Assembly: GCF_019195435.1 (NCBI RefSeq)
Contig: NZ_CP078069.1
Coordinates: 1,488,001-1,552,000 of the forward strand
Direction of reading: 5' to 3'
Source of the DNA: Comamonas sp. NLF-1-9
Lineage (GTDB): Bacteria > Pseudomonadota > Gammaproteobacteria > Burkholderiales > Burkholderiaceae_C
Length of the DNA stretch: 64,000 nucleotides
Below are positions 16,483-24,822 of this stretch, in pieces. Below the pieces are notes generated by a model. It made no database searches, had not been told where the DNA came from, and worked only from the letters and a program-made list of their open reading frames with translations. The position numbers and the translations under genes are program-made. The first letter of the stretch is position 1. Each line of letters opens with the position of its first letter.

Positions 16483-17622
16483 ATGGCCAGCAAACGCGAC
16501 TATTACGAAGTCCTGGGCGTTCCCAAGAACGCCAGCGAAGACGAGATCAAGAAGGCTTATCGCAAACTTGCGATGAAGTACCACCCCGACCGCAACCAGG
16601 GTGACGCCGCCAGGACGGCGGAAGAGAAATTCAAGGAGGCCAAGGAGGCCTACGAGATGCTCTCCGACGGCCAAAGGCGCGCAGCCTACGACCAGTACGG
16701 GCATGCGGGCGTGGACCCGAACATGCGCGGGGGCATGGGCGGCGCGGAAGGCTTCGGCGGTTTTGCCGAGGCCTTTGGCGACATCTTCGGCGACATGTTC
16801 GGCGGGCAGCGCGCGGGCCGGGGCGGGCGGCAGGTGTACCGCGGCAGCGACCTGTCCTACGCCATGGAGGTCACGCTGGAAGAGGCGGCGAGCGGCAAGG
16901 ACGCGCAGATTCGCATTCCGAGCTGGGACAACTGCGACACCTGCCACGGCAGCGGCGCCAAGCCCGGCACCAGCCCCAAGACCTGCAACACCTGCCAGGG
17001 CAGCGGCGTGGTGCAGATGCGCCAGGGTTTTTTCAGCGTGCAGCAGACCTGTCCGCACTGCCGCGGCACGGGCAAGGTGATCACCGACCCCTGCACCACC
17101 TGCCACGGCCAGGGCAAGATCAAGCAGCAGAAGACGCTGGAGGTGAAGATTCCCGCCGGCATCGACGACGGCATGCGCATCCGCTCCACCGGCAATGGCG
17201 AGCCCGGCACCAACGGCGGACCACCCGGCGACCTCTATATCGAGATCCGCATCAAGAAGCACGACATCTTCGAGCGCGACGGCGACGACTTGCACTGCCA
17301 GGTGCCGGTGAGCTTCATCACCGCGGCGCTGGGCGGCGAGATCGAGGTGCCGACGCTGGGCGGCAAGGCCGCGATCGACATCCCCGAAGGCACGCAGGCC
17401 GGCAAGCAGTTTCGCCTGCGCGGCAAGGGCATCAAGGGCATACGCGCAAGCTACCCGGGCGACCTGTACTGCCACATCGTGGTCGAAACCCCGGTCAAGC
17501 TCACCGAATACCAGCGCAAGCTCCTGCGCGAGCTGGAAGAGTCGCTGAAAAAAGGCGGTGCCAAGCATTCGCCCTCGACCGAGAGCTGGACCGAGCGCCT
17601 CAAGCGCAGCTTCTTCAGCTGA
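16483..17622 (+). CDS. dnaJ: Co-chaperone DnaJ
   Basis: A 379-residue type I Hsp40. The J domain ([20 protein letters not shown]) carries the HPD triad in KYHPDRNQ that triggers DnaK ATPase. A Gly/Phe-rich linker follows, then four zinc-binding repeats: [24 protein letters not shown] and CTTCHGQG. The C-terminal substrate-binding domain is complete. It is 141 bases downstream of dnaK, after a hairpin. Confidence 0.98.
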   Translation: MASKRDYYEVLGVPKNASEDEIKKAYRKLAMKYHPDRNQGDAARTAEEKFKEAKEAYEMLSDGQRRAAYDQYGHAGVDPNMRGGMGGAEGFGGFAEAFGDIFGDMFGGQRAGRGGRQVYRGSDLSYAMEVTLEEAASGKDAQIRIPSWDNCDTCHGSGAKPGTSPKTCNTCQGSGVVQMRQGFFSVQQTCPHCRGTGKVITDPCTTCHGQGKIKQQKTLEVKIPAGIDDGMRIRSTGNGEPGTNGGPPGDLYIEIRIKKHDIFERDGDDLHCQVPVSFITAALGGEIEVPTLGGKAAIDIPEGTQAGKQFRLRGKGIKGIRASYPGDLYCHIVVETPVKLTEYQRKLLRELEESLKKGGAKHSPSTESWTERLKRSFFS

Positions 17623-17658
17623 GGGCGCGCCCACGCCCGTCGATGGCGGGCGCGGCGC

Positions 17659-18438
17659 TCAAAGCATGTGCTCAAGAAACGCCTGGGCGCGCTCGTGTCC
17701 CGGGTCAGCAAAAAACTCGCGCGCCGGGCGCTGCGCCAGCAGCTCACCCTCGTCCATGAAGGCGACGGTGTGCGCCACCTCCCGCGCAAAGCCCATCTCA
17801 TGCGTGACGACGAGCATGGTCATGCGCTCCTCGGCCAGCTCGCGCATGGTGCGCAGCACCTCGCCGGTCAACTCCGGATCCAGTGCGGACGTGGGCTCGT
17901 CAAACAGCATGATCTCGGGCTCCATGGCCAGCGCGCGGGCGATGGCCACGCGCTGCTTCTGCCCGCCGGACAGGCGCGCCGGGTAGCTGTCGCGCTTGGC
18001 CGACAGGCCCACCTTGGCCAGCAGGCGCTCGGCCCGCTGCAGTGCCTCGGCGCGCGCAACGCCCGCCACCACCATGGGCGCCTCGATCAGGTTTTCCAGC
18101 ACGGTGAGGTGCGGAAACAGGTTGAAGTGCTGGAACACCATGCCGCTCTTGCGGCACAGGCGGCGGGCCTGGGCCTCGGGGGCGTAGCGGCAATGGCCTT
18201 GCGCGTCGGTGCCCACCAGTTGTTCGCCGGCGATGCGGATCTCGCCCGCGTCTATGGTTTCGAGCTGGTTCAGGCAGCGCAGAAAGGTGCTCTTGCCCGA
18301 GCCCGAAGGCCCGATCAGTGCCACCACCTCGCCGTGCGCCACCGACAGCGACACCCCGCGCAGCACCTCGTTGCTGCCGAAGCGCTTCTTCAACTGCAGC
18401 GCGGCAATCATTGGTGCATCAGGCGTCATAGCGGGCAT
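17659..18438 (-). CDS. Polar amino-acid ABC transporter, ATP-binding protein (GlnQ/HisP type)
   Basis: A 259-residue ATPase with Walker A GPSGSGKST, signature LSGGQKQR and Walker B IMLFDEPTSALDPE; the block HFNLFPHLTVLEN is typical of the polar amino-acid uptake family. The start is ambiguous: ATGs at 18438 and 18429 both overlap the permease stop. It powers the adjacent permease; the binding protein completes the set. Converges on dnaJ. Confidence 0.92.
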   Translation of the reverse strand: MPAMTPDAPMIAALQLKKRFGSNEVLRGVSLSVAHGEVVALIGPSGSGKSTFLRCLNQLETIDAGEIRIAGEQLVGTDAQGHCRYAPEAQARRLCRKSGMVFQHFNLFPHLTVLENLIEAPMVVAGVARAEALQRAERLLAKVGLSAKRDSYPARLSGGQKQRVAIARALAMEPEIMLFDEPTSALDPELTGEVLRTMRELAEERMTMLVVTHEMGFAREVAHTVAFMDEGELLAQRPAREFFADPGHERAQAFLEHML

Positions 18439-19072
18439 GGTGGCGCTCCAGCCGCTGGAAGCCCCAGGTCAGCACCAGCGTCATGATGAGATAGAAGGCA
18501 GCGGCCACGATGAAGGGCGAAGTGGTGAAGTCGCGCTGCACGATGCCGCGCGCCGCACGCAGCAAGTCGTTGAGCGCCAGCACGTAGATCAGCGAAGTGT
18601 CCTTGACCAGCGTGATGGTTTCGTTCGACAGCGGCGGCAGGATGTTGCGCACCATCTGCGGCAGCACGATGCGCCGCATGGTCTGGCGGTAGTTCATGCC
18701 GAGCACGCGCGCCGCCTCGTACTGCCCGCGATCCACCGACAGGATGCCGGCGCGGAAGATCTCGGCAAAGTAGGCGGCGTAATTCAGCGTGAAGGCCACC
18801 ACGGCAGAGGGAAAGTCCGGCAGACGCACGCCGACCACCGGCACGAAGGGCAGCGCAAAGTAGATGAACAGCATCTGCAGCATCAGCGGCGTGCCGCGCA
18901 TCAGCCAGATGTAGCCGTTGACCGCGGCCGACAGCGCGCGCAGGTGCGACACCCGCGCCAGCGCCAGCAACAGCCCCAGCGGCAGCGCCAGCGCCACCGT
19001 GATGAAAAACAGCTTGAGCGTGACGAGCGCGCCCTGCGCGAGCGGCCCCAGCAGCGACAAAAAATAGTCCAT
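18419..19072 (-). CDS. Polar amino-acid ABC transporter, permease
   Basis: A 217-residue inner-membrane protein with about five hydrophobic segments and the inner-membrane coupling motif EAARVLGMNYRQTMRRIVLP (EAA loop). The N-terminal block VTLKLFFITVALALPLGL is typical of HisM/GlnP permeases. One permease gene suggests a homodimeric channel. It overlaps the ATPase gene and lies 70 bases after the binding-protein gene. Confidence 0.92.
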   Translation of the reverse strand: MDYFLSLLGPLAQGALVTLKLFFITVALALPLGLLLALARVSHLRALSAAVNGYIWLMRGTPLMLQMLFIYFALPFVPVVGVRLPDFPSAVVAFTLNYAAYFAEIFRAGILSVDRGQYEAARVLGMNYRQTMRRIVLPQMVRNILPPLSNETITLVKDTSLIYVLALNDLLRAARGIVQRDFTTSPFIVAAAFYLIMTLVLTWGFQRLERHHARYDA

Positions 19073-19142
19073 GCGCGCCCGATGACGGCCCGCCGCGCCA
19101 GCGGGGCGCCTTTTGCGCCAGCCGGCCGCGGTCAGCCTTCTT

Positions 19143-19949
19143 TTACTTGACTATGTTCTTGCCGAACCACTGCTCGGAGATCTTCGCCGCCGCGCCGTCC
19201 TGCTTCATGTCGCCGAGCACCTTGTCCAGCTTGGCAAGCAGTTCGCCGTCCTCCTTGCGCAGGCCCACACCGTAGTCCTCGGTGCCGAAGTGCTCGTCCA
19301 GCACGCTGTACTGGTCGGGCTTCTTGGCCACGTAGTAGCGGCCCACCACCTCGTCGACCACCACGGCCTGCAGGCGGCCGGCGGACAAGTCCATCAGCGC
19401 GGTCACGTTGTCACCGAAGGTCTTGAATTCCTTGAAGGACTTGAACACCGCCTCGTCCTTCTTGGCCGCGTCCACGGCGCTCGAGCCCTCTTGCGCGCCC
19501 ACGACCTTGCCCTCCAGGTCGGCCTTGGTCTTGATGCCCGAATCGGCCGCCACCACGATGATCTGGTGGTTTTCCATGTAGGGCGCGGTAAAGGCGATGT
19601 TCTGCTTGCGCTCTTCGGTAATCGTCAGGCCGTTCCAGAGCACGTCCACGCGCTTGCCCGAGAGCTCGGCCTCCTTGGCGCTCCAGTCGATCGGCTTGAA
19701 GCTCACCTCCAGGCCCAGGCGCTTGGCGGCCTCTTTGGCCATGTCGATGTCAAAGCCGACGAGTTCGTTCTTGTCGTCGCGAAAACCCATGGGCGGGAAG
19801 TTGTCGTCCAGCCCGACCACGATCTTGGTCACGGCGGCGGGCGCGGGCTCGGCGGCTGCGGCGGGGGCGGTCTCGGCCACCTCTTGCTTGGAGCAACCGG
19901 CAAGAACCACGCCCAGGCTCAACAGGGCGACAGCGGCAAATTTCTTCAT
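19143..19949 (-). CDS. Polar amino-acid ABC transporter, substrate-binding lipoprotein
   Basis: A 268-residue family 3 extracellular solute-binding protein. The lipoprotein signal ends in VVLAGC (C19), so it should be anchored to a membrane. A short Ala/Pro/Glu linker precedes the domain VGLDDNFPPMGFRDD...GFDIDMAKEAAKRLG. The start at 19949 (MKKFAAVALL) is preferred to an upstream in-frame ATG at 20030, which would spoil the signal peptide. The amino acid carried cannot be assigned. Confidence 0.92.
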   Translation of the reverse strand: MKKFAAVALLSLGVVLAGCSKQEVAETAPAAAAEPAPAAVTKIVVGLDDNFPPMGFRDDKNELVGFDIDMAKEAAKRLGLEVSFKPIDWSAKEAELSGKRVDVLWNGLTITEERKQNIAFTAPYMENHQIIVVAADSGIKTKADLEGKVVGAQEGSSAVDAAKKDEAVFKSFKEFKTFGDNVTALMDLSAGRLQAVVVDEVVGRYYVAKKPDQYSVLDEHFGTEDYGVGLRKEDGELLAKLDKVLGDMKQDGAAAKISEQWFGKNIVK

Positions 19950-20036
19950 GGTCAGAGCATCCTCGGTGAAAGACGAACGCCGATGCCAGTCATCGGCAAA
20001 GCGTGGGATTGTCCCATTGATCGCAGCCACCGGCGC

Positions 20037-20957
20037 CTATTCGCCCTGCTGCGGCTTGGGGTGGACGCCAGCGCCGGCTTCGATCGGCGGCGCCCCGAAG
20101 CGCGCGCCCAGTTGCTGGCGCAGGCCGAACTCGTCCAGGATTGCAGCAAGCCGCTGCTGGGCGCTGCGCTTTCTCTGGCCGTGGTAGCGCGCGATGATCA
20201 ACTCGTTCTTCAGGCTGTGCTCCCAGCCCACGAGCTCGGTCACCGTTACCTGGTAGCCGCTTGCCTCCAGGCGCAGGCAGCGCAGCACGTTGGTAATCTG
20301 GCTGCCGAGCTCGCGCGTATGAATCGGGTGGCGCCAAAGCTCGGCCAGCGGCGTGCGCGCCAGGTTCAGCGCCTTGTTCTGGCGCAGGCCGCGCGCGACC
20401 TCTGCCTGGCAGCAGGGCACGAGCACCATGGCGCGCGCCTGCTTGGCCAGGCCGAAGTCGATCGCGTCGTCGGTAGCGGTGTCGCAGGCATGCAGCGCGG
20501 TGACGATGTCGAAGCACGCGGGCAGATCGGCCCGCGCGGCCGCGTCGGCCACCGCCATGTCCAGAAAGCGCATGCGCTCAAAACCCAGGCGCTGCGCCAG
20601 CTCGCGCGAGCGCTGCACCAGCTCGGCGCGCCATTCGATGCCGACCACTTGCCCGCGCCCCAGCGGTTTGAAAAACAGGTCGTAGAGGATGAAGCCAAGG
20701 TAGGATTTGCCCGCGCCATGGTCAGCCAGCAAGGGCGCATGGCCAGCGTGCGCCAGCTCGTCCAGCAGCGGCGCGATGAACTGGTAGAGGTGATAGACCT
20801 GCTTGAGCTTGCGCCGCGAGTCCTGGTTCATCAGGCCGTCGCGCGTCAGGATGTGCAACGCCTGCAGCAGCTCCAGCGACTGCCCCGGGCGCAGCTCGGC
20901 CAGCACCGCCTGGCGTGCCTGCGCGGCGTCGATCGCCTGTTTGCGCGTCATAAGCAC
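20037..20957 (-). CDS. Putative SAM-dependent methyltransferase
   Basis: A 306-residue protein. A Rossmann-type methyltransferase motif I is visible as LLADHGAGKSYLGFILYD (about 77-94), followed by VGIEWRAELVQRSRELA and the FDIVTALHACDTATDDAI block, a pattern shared with a methyltransferase family also found in eukaryotic GSTCD-like proteins. No substrate can be named. Two starts, 20957 and 20951, are possible. Same strand as, and upstream of, the amino-acid transporter, but 87 bases separate them and no functional link is evident. Confidence 0.72.
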   Translation of the reverse strand: MLMTRKQAIDAAQARQAVLAELRPGQSLELLQALHILTRDGLMNQDSRRKLKQVYHLYQFIAPLLDELAHAGHAPLLADHGAGKSYLGFILYDLFFKPLGRGQVVGIEWRAELVQRSRELAQRLGFERMRFLDMAVADAAARADLPACFDIVTALHACDTATDDAIDFGLAKQARAMVLVPCCQAEVARGLRQNKALNLARTPLAELWRHPIHTRELGSQITNVLRCLRLEASGYQVTVTELVGWEHSLKNELIIARYHGQRKRSAQQRLAAILDEFGLRQQLGARFGAPPIEAGAGVHPKPQQGE

Positions 20958-21010
20958 AGTCCCGCGCGTGCCTGGGCGCTACCGGGCAAGCCGATGAAAC
21001 GCTTCAATAA

Positions 21011-21060
21011 CTGTAGCTTGCAGCGCTTGTCCATCAAGGCTTCAAGGCCAAAAACACTCT
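21011..21060 (+). repeat. Dispersed repeat, copy 4
   Basis: CTGTAGCTTGCAGCGCTTG then TCCATCAAGGCTTCAAGGCC and an A-rich end. It lies in the gap between the MFS transporter and the methyltransferase (20958-21142), where I see no gene. Confidence 0.6.
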
Positions 21061-21142
21061 TCATTTCCATCTTTCACCCAGATCTTGCTGCGGCTGCGTG
21101 TCTCGTGCGCTGCCGGTCTTGGGCCAACCAGCGCCGCACCAT

Positions 21143-22360
21143 TCAAGCACCGGCCGCGCCCGCTTGCGCCTCGCTGCGCTGCAATTGCCGCTGCAGCGCC
21201 CAGGCCAGGCCTGCGCCACACAGGCTGCACGAGCCCAGAATCAGCCAGGTCCACTGCCAGCCGCCCGCAAGACTCGCTACCCAAGCGACGAAGGGCGGGC
21301 CGACAAACTGGCCTATGGCCGACCACTGCAGCATCCAGCCCATGGTGGGCGAGACGGTCTGCACGTCCGGCGCCAGCCGCGGCGCCAGGCCGAACAAGGC
21401 ACCCGGAATCATGCCGCCCAGACAGGAAAACAGCAGCGCTCCGCCATAGCGCAGCAGCGGCGCCTGCGCCGTTGGCGTGGCAAACGCCAGGAATACGCCC
21501 AGCGCCATGGCGCCAAACGCGGCCCAAAGCACCCGGCGCGGCGCCACGCCGCGCGAGAGCAGGCGCCCGGCCGCCACGTTGCCTACCATGTTGATCGCCG
21601 CCACACCCGCGGTCAGCACCGCGCCCAGCGTGCCGCTCCAGCCCGAGGCGGCATAGAGCACGGGCAAAAAACCGATCACCGACAGCCACTGCGCGGAATA
21701 GACCGCAAAAGTCAGCGCCAACAGCCAGGGCCCACGTGCGCCCAGCGTGCGCCGCAGGCGCCTGGGCCAGCCGTGGTCGCCGCCGGCGCGCGGCGGGTCG
21801 GGCGGCACGCTGAGCGCAAGCCAGACGGCCATGGCCAGCGAGATCGCGGCAATCAGCCACCACCAGCCCGGCCAGTCGATCCGCGCCATGACGTCGGGCC
21901 CGGTGAGCAGCGCAAGCGCCGTGCCCAGCGGCATGAAGGTGCCCCAGAAGCCCAGCACCCGCGTGCGGCTGGCGGGCGGCACGCTGCGCGCGATCAGTGT
22001 GGGCGCGGGCACCGTGGTCATGAGAAAGCCCAGGCCCTCGACCGCGCGCAGCAGCAGCAGCGCCTGCACGCCGTCGGCAAAACCGCCGGCAAAGCCGGCC
22101 GCGGTGAGCAGTCCCAGGCCCGTGAGCATGCTGCGCCGCAGTCCGATGCCATCGCCCACCAGCCCGGCGACGATGCCCAGCGCCATCGAGGCGAGCTGCA
22201 CCAGCGACAGCAGAAAGCCGGCCTGCACCAGGGTGATGCCCAGCTCGCGCTGCAGCACCGGCACCGCCGGCGGCAGCTTGGCGACATGCAGGGCGGCGGC
22301 CACCCCGGCGAGGATGACGACCAGCGCGATGCGCGCGCCCGGCTCGGCCGCAGGCTTCAT
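21143..22360 (-). CDS. MFS transporter
   Basis: A 405-residue polytopic inner-membrane protein with about 12 hydrophobic segments. After the second segment it has the MFS loop-2-like motif GLVGDGIGLRRSML. The overall sequence (ALHVAKLPPAVPVLQRELGITLVQAGFLLS) resembles the CynX/NimT-type branch; the substrate is unknown. The ATG overlaps the dgt stop by four bases (ATGA), so the two are translationally coupled. Confidence 0.85.
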   Translation of the reverse strand: MKPAAEPGARIALVVILAGVAAALHVAKLPPAVPVLQRELGITLVQAGFLLSLVQLASMALGIVAGLVGDGIGLRRSMLTGLGLLTAAGFAGGFADGVQALLLLRAVEGLGFLMTTVPAPTLIARSVPPASRTRVLGFWGTFMPLGTALALLTGPDVMARIDWPGWWWLIAAISLAMAVWLALSVPPDPPRAGGDHGWPRRLRRTLGARGPWLLALTFAVYSAQWLSVIGFLPVLYAASGWSGTLGAVLTAGVAAINMVGNVAAGRLLSRGVAPRRVLWAAFGAMALGVFLAFATPTAQAPLLRYGGALLFSCLGGMIPGALFGLAPRLAPDVQTVSPTMGWMLQWSAIGQFVGPPFVAWVASLAGGWQWTWLILGSCSLCGAGLAWALQRQLQRSEAQAGAAGA

Positions 22361-23538
22361 GCAAGCAGCCGCCGACCGGTCAGGCGCTCGTGCTCGCGCA
22401 GCGCAAAGCGGTCTGTCATGCCGGCGATGAAGTCCGCCACCACGCGCATGCGCCGCGCTTCGCCCGCGGCGGCCCGGGCGTGCGCTGCCTGGCGTGCGGG
22501 CAGTTGCCGCGCATCGCCCCGGTAGGCGGCAAACAGCTCTCGCACCACCTGCTGGGCCGCGTCCATGGTGGCCAGCACCTGCGGATGGCGGTAGAGCTTG
22601 GCAAGCAGAAATCGCTGCAACTGCTGCACATCGGCGCGCATCGCCGGCGAAAACGCCACCAGCGGCGGCAGACCGCGCACCGCATCCACGCTTGCGGGCG
22701 CGGCGGCCTGTACCGCCGCGCCGGTGGTCGCGATCACGTCGTACACCTGGTCGCTGAGCATGCGGCGTATGGTTTCGTACAGCAGCCGGCGCTCGCCGCG
22801 TGCCAGCGCCGCAGCGTCCTTCAGCGCCGGATAGCGCTCAGCCACCTGGGCCAGGTAGCGCGCCACCAGCGGCACCTCGGCGAGCTGCTCCAGCGAGAGC
22901 AGGTTGGAGCGCACGCCGTCGTCCACGTCGTGCGCGTTGTAGGCGATGGCGTCGGCCAGATTGCACAGCTGCGCCTCCAGGCTGGGCTGGCGGCCGAGCA
23001 CAAAGCGCTCGCCCACGCCGCCGGGCTCCAGCGCCTCAAGCTGCTCGGCGTTGCGCCGCGAGCAGTGCTTGAGGATGCCCTCGCGCGCTTCGAAGGTGAG
23101 GTTCAGGCCGTCGTAGGCGGGGTAGCGCTGCTCCAGCCGGTCGACCACACGCAGGCTTTGCAGGTTGTGCTCGAAGCCCCCCCAGTCGCGCATGCAGTCG
23201 TTGAGCGCCTCCTGCCCCGCATGGCCAAACGGCGTGTGCCCGAGGTCGTGCGCCAGGCAGACTGCCTCCACCAGGTCTTCATTGAGCTTGAGCGAACGCG
23301 CGATCGAGCGGCCGAGCTGCGCGACCTCCAGCGAGTGCGTGAGGCGCGTGCGAAACAGATCACCCTCGTGGTTGACGAAGACCTGGGTCTTGTACTCCAG
23401 CCGACGAAAGGCCGAGGAATGCACGATGCGGTCGCGGTCGCGCTGGTAGTCGCTGCGCGTGGCGTCCGGCGCCACCGGCCAGCGCCGCCCGCGCGTATGC
23501 GCCGGATCGCAAGCGTAGGGCGCAAGAACACTATTCAT
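22357..23538 (-). CDS. dgt: Deoxyguanosinetriphosphate triphosphohydrolase-like protein (HD domain)
   Basis: A 393-residue HD-superfamily enzyme that splits dNTPs to nucleoside and triphosphate. Metal-binding residues are H68 in RTRLTHSLEVAQ and H97-D98 in LAHDLGHTPFGHAG, with D194 region NLADAIAYNAHDVDDG further on. The N-terminal RDRDRIVHSSAFRRLEYKTQV is typical of the dGTPase type 2 family. The gene follows aroB on the same strand with a dispersed repeat in the 57-base gap. The aroB-dgt order is common in Burkholderiales. Confidence 0.92.
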   Translation of the reverse strand: MNSVLAPYACDPAHTRGRRWPVAPDATRSDYQRDRDRIVHSSAFRRLEYKTQVFVNHEGDLFRTRLTHSLEVAQLGRSIARSLKLNEDLVEAVCLAHDLGHTPFGHAGQEALNDCMRDWGGFEHNLQSLRVVDRLEQRYPAYDGLNLTFEAREGILKHCSRRNAEQLEALEPGGVGERFVLGRQPSLEAQLCNLADAIAYNAHDVDDGVRSNLLSLEQLAEVPLVARYLAQVAERYPALKDAAALARGERRLLYETIRRMLSDQVYDVIATTGAAVQAAAPASVDAVRGLPPLVAFSPAMRADVQQLQRFLLAKLYRHPQVLATMDAAQQVVRELFAAYRGDARQLPARQAAHARAAAGEARRMRVVADFIAGMTDRFALREHERLTGRRLLA

Positions 23539-23590
23539 GACAAAATACGGTCCAAACGCCCGCCCAGCAAGCGCAAGCAGCTATCAAAAC
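23539..23590 (-). repeat. Dispersed repeat, copy 5
   Basis: On the minus strand: TTTTGATAGCTGCTTGCGC, then TTGCTGGGCGGGCG and TTTGGACCGTATTTTG. It fills almost the whole gap between aroB and dgt, two genes on the same strand, and therefore probably lies inside their mRNA. Confidence 0.62.
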
Positions 23591-23595
23591 AGAAG

Positions 23596-24705
23596 TCAAG
23601 CCACACAGCAAGCGTCAATGACCTCGCGCACCAGCGCGTCCGGCGCCGGCCGCACCAGCGCCCTGCCCGGGCCGTCGATCAGCACGAAGCGGATCTCGCC
23701 CGCCTCTGCCTTCTTGTCCACGCGCATCAGCTCCAGGTAGCGCCCCGCATTGTCCTGCGCATCGAGCACCGGCGCCTGCGTGGGCAGACCGGCGCGCGCA
23801 AGCAGTGCGCGCAGGCGCTGCACGAAACGGCCGTCGACCAGGCCCAGGCGCAGCGACAGCTCGGCGGCCATCACCATGCCCGCTGCCACGCCCTCACCGT
23901 GCAGCCACACGCCATAGCCCATGCCGGTCTCGATCGCATGGCCGAAGGTGTGGCCGAAGTTGAGGATGGCGCGCAGCCCCGATTCGCGCTCGTCCTGCGC
24001 CACCACATCGGCCTTGATCTCGCAGCAGCGCTTGACCACGTGCGCCAGCGCCGCCTTGTCGCGCGCGCGCAGCGCGTCCATGTGCGCCTCCAGCCAGTCA
24101 AAAAAGGCCATGTCGGCGATCGGCCCGTACTTGATCACCTCGGCCAGGCCCGCCGACAGCTCGCGCTCGGGCAGCGTATCGAGCGTGGACAGGTCGCAGA
24201 CCACCAGCCTCGGCTGGTAGAAGGCCCCGATCATGTTCTTGCCCAGCGGATGGTTGATCGCGGTCTTGCCGCCGACGCTGGAGTCCACCTGCGCAAGCAA
24301 GGTCGTCGGCACCTGCACGAAGGGCACGCCGCGCATGTAGCAGGCGGCGGCAAAGCCGGTCATGTCACCGACCACCCCGCCGCCGAGCGCGAACAACACC
24401 GTCTTGCGGTCGCAGCCGTGGGTGAGCAGGGCTTGGAAGATCAGGTTGAGGGTTTGCCAGTCCTTGTGCGCTTCGCCGTCGGGGAGGGTGACGGTGTGCA
24501 GCCGCCCATAGTGCGGGCGCAGGCGCTCGGCCAGGGCCTGCGCGTAGAGCGGCTGCACGAGCGTGTTGCTCACGATCATGGCCGCCGTTGCCGCAGGAAA
24601 GGCAAGGCCTTGGGCATGGTCCTGCGTGATCAAAGCGTCGGCGATCTCGATGGAGTAGCTGCGCTCTCCCAGCTCGATGGCAACGGTGTGATGGATGGCG
24701 GTCAT
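23596..24705 (-). CDS. aroB: 3-dehydroquinate synthase
   Basis: The second enzyme of the shikimate pathway, cyclising DAHP to 3-dehydroquinate with NAD and a divalent metal. The 369-residue protein has the family blocks [36 protein letters not shown] and the metal-binding [12 protein letters not shown] chose the ATG at 24705 over 24744 because the latter adds residues unlike the family. Upstream is a strong terminator and an unrelated lipoprotein gene; the usual partner aroK is not present here. Confidence 0.96.
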   Translation of the reverse strand: MTAIHHTVAIELGERSYSIEIADALITQDHAQGLAFPAATAAMIVSNTLVQPLYAQALAERLRPHYGRLHTVTLPDGEAHKDWQTLNLIFQALLTHGCDRKTVLFALGGGVVGDMTGFAAACYMRGVPFVQVPTTLLAQVDSSVGGKTAINHPLGKNMIGAFYQPRLVVCDLSTLDTLPERELSAGLAEVIKYGPIADMAFFDWLEAHMDALRARDKAALAHVVKRCCEIKADVVAQDERESGLRAILNFGHTFGHAIETGMGYGVWLHGEGVAAGMVMAAELSLRLGLVDGRFVQRLRALLARAGLPTQAPVLDAQDNAGRYLELMRVDKKAEAGEIRFVLIDGPGRALVRPAPDALVREVIDACCVA

Positions 24706-24764
24706 GGCTAAGGCGGGACGATGGATGTTCAAACGAAGCGGCAATGATGCCGCAGGGGACGTGA

Positions 24765-24800
24765 AAAGCCCCCGGCACTGGCGTACCGGGGGCTTTCCTG
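24765..24800 (-). terminator. Strong terminator between the lipoprotein gene and aroB
   Basis: AAAGCCCCCGG (24765-24775) and CCGGGGGCTTT (24786-24796): an 11-base perfect stem. On the minus strand it is followed by TTTTC. It closes the pil/lipoprotein transcription unit before aroB. Confidence 0.85.
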
Positions 24801-24822
24801 GTTTAGAAGCAGCCCTTGGCGA

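Noticed and set aside
13609..17634. A 1341-codon open frame on the minus strand across grpE, dnaK and dnaJ
   Set aside because: It is the antisense shadow of three well-defined chaperone genes; codon bias of those genes keeps the frame open.
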